Source: JAJZJT01 sp049964655
GTDB taxonomy: Bacteria; Actinomycetota; Acidimicrobiia; Acidimicrobiales; RAAP-2
Direction of reading: 5' to 3'
DNA: 55,751 nucleotides
NCBI GenBank assembly: GCA_049964655.1
Contig: JBMFXC010000005.1
Coordinates: 1 to 55,751 of the forward strand
Below the pieces are notes generated by a model, which made no database searches, was not told where the DNA came from, and saw nothing but the letters and a program-made list of their open reading frames with translations. Below, piece after piece: positions 50,518 through 55,751 of this stretch. Position 1 is the stretch's first letter; each line of letters opens with the position of its first letter. A program made the translations under genes and the position numbers.

Positions 50518-51747
50518 TCACTCGGCGGCTCCGAACAGCTTGGCCAGCCGGCCCACGCCCTCTTCGAGGGCGTCGTCCCCCAACGCGTACGAAAGACGGA
50601 AGTAGCCGGGTGCGCCGAAGGCCTCACCGGGCACGACGGCCACCTTGGCCTCCTCGATGGCCACCTCGGCCAGCTCGGCGCTGGAGGTGACCACCCGGCC
50701 GCCGACGCTGCGACCGAGCAGTCCGGCTACCGACGGGAAGGCGTAGAAGGCACCCTGCGGCTCGACGCACGAGACCCCGTCGATGCCGTTGAGCAACCGG
50801 TGGATGGTCGTCCTGCGTCGGTCGAAGGCCGTCCGCATGGCGACGACGGCCTCGAGCCCGCCGCTCACCGCGGCAAGGGCGGCGCGCTGGGAGACGTTGG
50901 CGACGTTGGAGGTCTCGTGCGACTGGAGGTTGGTGGCGGCGGCGACCACGTCGGGGGGGCCGACGAGCCAGCCGACCCGCCACCCCGTCATGGCGTAGGT
51001 CTTCGCCACCCCGTTCACCACCACGCACCGGTCGGCGAGCTCGGGAACCACGACGGGCATCGAGTGGTGGCTCGCCCCGCCGTAGACGAGGTGCTCGTAG
51101 ATCTCGTCGGTGACGACCCACAGACCGTGCTCCACCGCCCACCGCCCGATCGCTTCGATCTCCTCGCGGGGGTAGACCGCCCCGGTGGGGTTCGACGGCG
51201 ACACGAAGAGGAGGACCTTGGTGCGCGGTGTCCAAGCGGCTTCGAGCTGCTCCACGGTGGCTCGGAACCCGGTCGACTCGTCCGTCGGCACCACCACGGG
51301 CACCCCCCCGGCCAGGGCGATGGCCTCGGGGTAGGTGGTCCAGTACGGGGCAGGTAGGAGGACCTCGTCACCCGGATCGCAGAGCACGGCGAAGGCGTGG
51401 GCGACCGCCTGCTTGCCACCGTTGGTCACCAGCACCTGGGAGGCCTCCACGGCGAAGCCCGAGTCGCGGCGAGTCTTCTCCGCCACCGCCGCCCGGAGCT
51501 CGGGCAGGCCGGCCGTCGGCGTGTAGCGGTGGTTGCGCGGATCGCGGCAGGCCACCACGGCAGCTTCGACGATCTCCTCGGGAGTCGGGAAGTCAGGCTC
51601 GCCGGCGCCGAAGCCGATGACGTTCTCCCCGGCCGCCACCAGGGCCTTCGCCTTGGCGTCGACTGCCAGGGTGGCCGAGGGCGCCACGGCGGCTGCCCGG
51701 GCCGAGATGCGCGCAGGTACAGGGCCGGTTTCGGTGCGAGTGGCCAT
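50518..51747 (-). CDS. Class I aspartate-type aminotransferase
   Basis: A 409-residue fold-type I PLP enzyme. It has ENVIGFGAGEPDFPTPEEIV, YTPTAGLPELRAAVAEK, VLLFVSPSNPTGAVY, and VTDEIYEHLVY; the PLP lysine is in VVVNGVAKTYAMTGWRVGW. This is the aspartate aminotransferase Ib group, which can also act on prephenate or alanine. ATG 51747 is only 19 bp from the divergent serC start. It is followed by serA after 160 bp. Confidence 0.93.
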   Translation of the reverse strand: MATRTETGPVPARISARAAAVAPSATLAVDAKAKALVAAGENVIGFGAGEPDFPTPEEIVEAAVVACRDPRNHRYTPTAGLPELRAAVAEKTRRDSGFAVEASQVLVTNGGKQAVAHAFAVLCDPGDEVLLPAPYWTTYPEAIALAGGVPVVVPTDESTGFRATVEQLEAAWTPRTKVLLFVSPSNPTGAVYPREEIEAIGRWAVEHGLWVVTDEIYEHLVYGGASHHSMPVVVPELADRCVVVNGVAKTYAMTGWRVGWLVGPPDVVAAATNLQSHETSNVANVSQRAALAAVSGGLEAVVAMRTAFDRRRTTIHRLLNGIDGVSCVEPQGAFYAFPSVAGLLGRSVGGRVVTSSAELAEVAIEEAKVAVVPGEAFGAPGYFRLSYALGDDALEEGVGRLAKLFGAAE

Positions 51748-51766
51748 GGGTGTAATGATCGCATAC

Positions 51767-52894
51767 GTGACTGACGCTCCCGACATCCGCATCCCCGCCA
51801 ACCTGCTTCCCGCCGACGGCCGGTTCGGCTCGGGGCCCTCCAAGGTCCGTCCCGAAGCCGTCGCCGCCCTGGCCGAGGCCGCCTCCACCTACCTCGGCAC
51901 CAGTCACCGCCAGAAGACGGTCAAGTCCGTCGTCGGCAGCGTCCGCGCCGGGCTGCGCGAGCTGTTCTCGCTGCCGGACGGCTACGAGGTCGTGGTGGGC
52001 AACGGCGGGACGACGTGCTTCTGGGACATCGCCACCTTCTGCCTGGTCGAGCACAAGAGCCAGCACCTGAGCTTCGGCGAGTTCTCGTCCAAGTTCGCCG
52101 CCGCCGCGGCGGCGGCGCCGCACCTCGCCGAGCCCGAGGTGATCACCGCGCCGGCAGGCACCCATCCGACCGCCGTGGCCCGCCAGGACGTCGACCTCTA
52201 CGCCCTCACCCACAACGAGACCTCGACCGGTGTGATGATGCCGATCGCTCGGCCGGAGGGAGCCACGGGGCTCGTCGCCGTCGACGCCACCTCGGGGGCG
52301 GGGGGCCTGCCCGTCGACCCGGCCCAGTTCGACGCCTACTACTTCGCGCCCCAGAAGTGCTTCGCCTCCGACGGCGGGCTGTGGGTAGCCGTCCTGTCGC
52401 CGGCAGCCCTCGAGCGCGTCGCCGCCCTGAAGGCCTCGGGCCGGTGGGTGCCCGCCTTCCTCGACCTCACGATCGCCATCGACAACTCCCGGCTCGACCA
52501 GACCTACAACACGCCGGCGCTGGCCACGCTGTTCCTCTTCGACCAGCAGTTGCAGTGGATGAACGAGCAGGGCGGGCTGGCCTTCACGACACGACGGTGC
52601 GAACGCTCGGCGGAGATCCTCTACGCCTGGGCAGAGGCGTCGGAGTTCGCCACCCCTTTCGTGGCCAATCCCGACGAGCGCAGTCGGGTGGTGGGAACGG
52701 TCGACCTCGCCGAGAGCGTGGACGCCGCAGCGGTGGCCGCCACCCTGCGAGCCAACGGGATCGTGGACACCGAGCCCTACCGGAAGCTGGGCCGCAACCA
52801 GCTCCGCATCGCCATGTTCCCGGCCGTGGAGCCCGACGACGTGGCCGCCCTGTGCGCCTGCATCAACTACGTGGTGGGGGCCCTCTCCTCGTAG
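51767..52894 (+). CDS. serC: Phosphoserine aminotransferase
   Basis: A 375-residue actinobacterial-type SerC with LLPADGRFGSGPSKVRPEAV, YLGTSHRQKTVKSVVGSVR, GNGGTTCFWDIATF, THNETSTGVMMP, VDATSGAGGLP and the PLP lysine in YYFAPQKCFASDGGLWVAVL. It converts 3-phosphohydroxypyruvate, the product of SerA, to phosphoserine. The start is GTG 51767 or ATG 51755; neither has a ribosome-binding site, so the mRNA may be leaderless. serB is not in the window. Confidence 0.95.
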   Translation: MTDAPDIRIPANLLPADGRFGSGPSKVRPEAVAALAEAASTYLGTSHRQKTVKSVVGSVRAGLRELFSLPDGYEVVVGNGGTTCFWDIATFCLVEHKSQHLSFGEFSSKFAAAAAAAPHLAEPEVITAPAGTHPTAVARQDVDLYALTHNETSTGVMMPIARPEGATGLVAVDATSGAGGLPVDPAQFDAYYFAPQKCFASDGGLWVAVLSPAALERVAALKASGRWVPAFLDLTIAIDNSRLDQTYNTPALATLFLFDQQLQWMNEQGGLAFTTRRCERSAEILYAWAEASEFATPFVANPDERSRVVGTVDLAESVDAAAVAATLRANGIVDTEPYRKLGRNQLRIAMFPAVEPDDVAALCACINYVVGALSS

Positions 52895-53001
52895 GAGGCC
52901 GTTTGGCCCCCAGACGCCGGACGGTGCTCACCTGGTAGCGTCCCAGCGGAGGCGACCACAGGGTCGAGGGGCCACGTCCGTCGACACGGCGAGGTAGTGG
53001 G

Positions 53002-54463
53002 GTGCTGGCGCTCGTCAGGGCTGACAGAGGCACGATCCGGGACCGGTTCACCATGGCCCTCAGCCTCCTCGCGGTGCTGCTGGTGGTGCTGGCGGGCTTC
53101 ACCGTCGTCGTGCGCGTCCGGGTCAGCCACGCGCAGAACCGCATCGACGCCGTGCTCATCCCCGCCGTGCGCAACGTGTCGGCGCTCGGCCAGGCGTACG
53201 CCGAGCAGCAGTCGGCCGAGCGGGGCTACCTGCTGACCGGGAGCCTCTCGTCGCTCGCCAACTACCACCTAGCGCGCGACGCGGCGGCGCGGCTCGAGGC
53301 CACCGTCGCCGTCCAGCTGCGCGGGGATGCTGCAGCGACGCGCCTGCTCGCCGCCGTGACGGCCGCCGGCCGGGCCTGGCAGGCCCGAGGGGCGACGCCC
53401 GAGATCACCGCCAAACAGGACGGGACCCTGCCAGTCGGAGCCGCCCTCGCCAGCACCATGGCAGCCTCGCGAGCCCTCTTCGGCCGCTTGAGCACGGCCA
53501 CCACCACCCTCCAGCACCACCTTGGCGACGTCATCGCCGCCGAGGTCAACACGGCTGCCGATGCCCAGTCGGCCGCCAACGTCGCGGCGGCAGCGACCGT
53601 GGGGTCGTCGGTGCTGGTCGGCGTGGCGGCGATCGCCGTCTACCGGCGCTCGGTGGCCCGGCCGCTTGCCCACCTCCTCGACCAGGTCGGCACGGTGGCG
53701 GCTGGCCACCTCGACCAACCCGTCGAGGTGAGCGGTCCCGAGGAGCTCGCCACCATCGCCCGGAGCGTCGAGTCGATGCGCCAGCGCATCCTGGCCGACA
53801 CCGCCGAGGCCGCCGCGCGCGACGAGCAGCTCGCTGTGAGAGCCGAGAGCGACCGGATCGCCCGCGACCTCCACGACGTGGTCATCCAGCGTCTCTTCGC
53901 CTCCGGCCTACGCCTCCTCTCACTGAGCAGCCACCACCCCGAGGTGGCCACCGAGAGCCGCGAGCTGGTCGACGAGCTCGACGCCAGCATCCGCGAGCTC
54001 CGTGCCGTCATCTTCGGCCTGACGGTCCACCAGGTCGCCGGGGGGCTGTCCGACCGGGTCCGGTCGCTCGTCNNNNNNNNNNCACCACAGCGAGCGGAGC
54101 CTCGGCTTCCTGCCCGCCCTGTCGGTGAACGGTCCGGTCGACGAGGTGGTCGACCGGGCGACGGCCGACCAGGTGGTCCCCGTCGTCGGCGAGCTGTTGA
54201 CCAACGTGGCCCGCCACGCTCGGGCGAGCAGCGTCTCGGTGCTCCTCGACGCCGGTCCCGACCGGCTCCGTCTCGTCGTGGCCGACGACGGGGTGGGCAT
54301 GCCGGTCGTCTCCGGGACCTCCGGCTTGGGCGGCGGCCGGGGGCTGGCCAACCTGCACGCCCGGGCCGAGGCCCTGGGCGGTACGTGCCACGTCCGGCGG
54401 AGCGAGGACGGAGGCACCGTCGTCGAGTGGTCGGTCCCGCTCGTGGCCAGCCCGGTCACCTGA
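53002..54463 (+). CDS. CHASE3-HAMP sensor histidine kinase (NarL-type), interrupted by 10-N gap
   Basis: From GTG 53002: a membrane helix (MALSLLAVLLVVLAGFTVVV), then a CHASE3 extracytoplasmic domain (QQSAERGYLLTGSLSSLANY), a second helix and HAMP (RRSVARPLAHLLDQVG). HisKA_3 has H291 in ARDLHDVVIQRLFASGL, and the HATPase GELLTNVARHARA and VVADDGVGMP. The 10 N at 54073 shift the frame; family alignment (LSDRVRSLV then HHSERSLGF) fits with no residue missing, so the true gap is probably 0 or a multiple of 3. No response regulator is adjacent. Confidence 0.88.
54073..54082. other. Assembly gap (10 N)
   Basis: Ten N within the CHASE3 kinase gene. Upstream and downstream reading frames differ by one base across it. 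Confidence 0.95.
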
Positions 54464-54519
54464 CCGGGAGCTGTGCCACGCCGTGGTGCACGCGCCGGTC
54501 CCGACGGACCGTGCTCGGC

Positions 54520-55716
54520 TCAGTGGCGGCCCACGTAGGCACGACCCTGGTCACCGACCAGGGCGACGAGGTTGCCGAGGGCGAGGTTGACGTCGAAAAG
54601 GTGCAGTCCCCAGGTCGGGCCCAGCGTCTCCTGCACGACCGGACGCGTGTCGCCCGGTATGCCAGTGGTGTCGACCTGCAGCCAGCTGGCGCCGTCCTCG
54701 TCCTCACAGCGCGCTCGGTAGCGGTCGGGGTAGGTCACCCACGGGGTGGCGACGTGGGCGGAGGCGCCCACGCCAGCAAACACACCGGCGGACCCATCGG
54801 TCCCGACCGGGAAGTACGGCTCGAGCAACCCGGAGCGTCCCGGGTGGGCGAGCGACGTCGGGTTGACGCAGAGCACCTCGAGCGACGACGAGGTAGTCGA
54901 CGCCGGGCCGCTCAGGGCGCTGACCCCGGAGCCGGCTCGCCCGAACAGGCTGTTGGCAGGCGGAGTCCGGTCGAAGCTCGAGTAGGCGACCACGCACCCG
55001 GTCTCGGTCGCAGCCGTGCACGCCGGGATGTGGGCGAAGTCACCACCTACCAGCTTGCCCGCCGGCACCTCGACGTTGCCTCCGAGCAGGATGGCGGACA
55101 CCAGGAGCTTCCGCTCGGCGGGGTTGGGGTCGACCTCGGCGCGCAGCAGGCGGATGAGCATCGACGCCCCCTGCGAGTGGCCGATGACGACGACCCCCCG
55201 TCCGTGGTCGTCATGGGCGAGGAAGTACCTCCAGGCCGCCACCACGTCGCCGTAGGCGAGCGAGATCGACGGCGTCGTCGTGGCCTTGCCCAGCAGCGAG
55301 GCGACGGTGAGCTGTCGGTACATCGGTGCCCACACGCGGCACACCGTCGAGAAGCGCGCCGCCTGGTCGGCGGCCACCGCCAGTTCGGCAGGCTGGACGG
55401 CGAGGTTGGCGTTGCCGGTCGGCTGGAGGCTCACGGTCGGGTACACGTAGAAGCAGTTGACCGGCGGGTTGGCTGCCGGTCTCGCCCGCTGGAGGGACGT
55501 CGTGCCGTCTGCCTGCACCACGGTCGCCGTCAGGTCGCCGGAGCACGGGTCGTGAGCCATGCCGGGGCGGCACAGCCAGACCGGTGCACCGGGGCCAGGG
55601 GCGGTCGAAGCGGCAGCCCGTGTCGTCGCCGGCGCGGCCGCGGGTGTCGACGAGCAGGCAGCCAAGGCGAGAGCTCCGACCGCTACCAGGGCGACGACGC
55701 CGCTTGCGCGCGTCAC
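54520..55716 (-). CDS. DUF3089-family lipoprotein, alpha/beta hydrolase fold
   Basis: A 398-residue secreted lipoprotein. The signal peptide ends in the lipobox LALAAC with C21, followed by an Ala/Thr-rich linker. The DUF3089 core shows VNCFYVYPTVSLQPTGNANL, RVWAPMYRQLT, the nucleophile elbow VVVIGHSQGASMLIRLL, and a C-terminal His in GLHLFDVNLALGNL. It is likely an envelope-anchored esterase or lipase of unknown substrate. The GTG at 55716 precedes the signal peptide. It converges on the kinase gene with 56 bp between stops. Confidence 0.9.
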   Translation of the reverse strand: MTRASGVVALVAVGALALAACSSTPAAAPATTRAAASTAPGPGAPVWLCRPGMAHDPCSGDLTATVVQADGTTSLQRARPAANPPVNCFYVYPTVSLQPTGNANLAVQPAELAVAADQAARFSTVCRVWAPMYRQLTVASLLGKATTTPSISLAYGDVVAAWRYFLAHDDHGRGVVVIGHSQGASMLIRLLRAEVDPNPAERKLLVSAILLGGNVEVPAGKLVGGDFAHIPACTAATETGCVVAYSSFDRTPPANSLFGRAGSGVSALSGPASTTSSSLEVLCVNPTSLAHPGRSGLLEPYFPVGTDGSAGVFAGVGASAHVATPWVTYPDRYRARCEDEDGASWLQVDTTGIPGDTRPVVQETLGPTWGLHLFDVNLALGNLVALVGDQGRAYVGRH

Positions 55717-55751
55717 CCCGGCGTGCCTGCCGACCCGCCCCCCACCCCCCC

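Noticed and set aside
1..55751. Mobile elements, prophage or transferred island
   Set aside because: No integrase, transposase, inverted-repeat-bounded element or tRNA was found, and coding style is uniform from end to end apart from the first ~90 bases.

Overview
The window is high-GC DNA dense in GTG starts and NTGA stop/start overlaps, and it looks chromosomal and actinobacterial. Three things support Actinomycetota: the order rpiB-glyA-wecA-atpZ/I-atpBEFHAGDC, a mycothiol-dependent (Rv2466c-type) oxidoreductase, and an F420-type (FrhB) flavoprotein. Separate b and delta ATPase genes and a translin homologue make class Acidimicrobiia plausible, but that placement is inference. The sequence is a scaffold with eight N-gaps (seven of 100 N, one of 10 N). 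Four 100-N gaps have the same 55 bases on both sides and three lie in short tandem repeats. I see no rRNA, tRNA, CRISPR array, insertion sequence or prophage.

Layout. 0-3.5 kb: NarL/DevR-type regulator, an opposed SRPBCC-like gene, a DevS-like GAF kinase and a small flavin-fold protein. 3.9-9.1 kb (minus): translin homologue, SepX/GlpR-like membrane protein, mycothiol-type oxidoreductase, soluble ABC ATPase, ychF, and a small unknown gene coupled to the sulfur operon. 9.1-16.2 kb: sulfate assimilation as two divergent operons, cysH-sir-frhB-like-orf to the left and cysD-cysN-siroheme gene to the right. 16.2-25 kb: a membrane protein, galT, treS with a divergent maltokinase, meaB, murA, glpX. 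25-37 kb (minus): the complete F1Fo ATP synthase operon behind rpiB, glyA and wecA. 37-45 kb: a thiolase-like protein, a drrAB-type exporter, a beta-lactamase-fold hydrolase, and greA-leuC-leuD. 45-48.7 kb: a b561-like membrane protein, an OmpR/EnvZ-type pair and a small membrane protein. 48.8-52.9 kb: serA, an aminotransferase, serC. 53-55.7 kb: an orphan CHASE3-HAMP histidine kinase and a DUF3089 lipoprotein.

How they work together. CysDN makes APS (no APS kinase is seen), CysH reduces it to sulfite, and a siroheme reductase makes sulfide with siroheme from the linked precorrin-2 dehydrogenase. The most interesting feature is a gene overlapping sir by 4 bp whose product has two 4Fe-4S motifs followed by FrhB domains. 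That is the domain order of the N-terminal half of archaeal F420-dependent sulfite reductase (Fsr), here as a separate subunit beside an assimilatory reductase. A split F420H2-linked sulfite reductase is the leading hypothesis for a new system.

A second theme is sequence-level. Short direct duplications (9-29 bp) recur throughout, mostly at gene ends, sometimes copying the stop codon, and in at least two proteins expanding into repeat peptides: (ASV)n in the ATPase epsilon subunit and (VRGYGD)n in the SepX-like protein.
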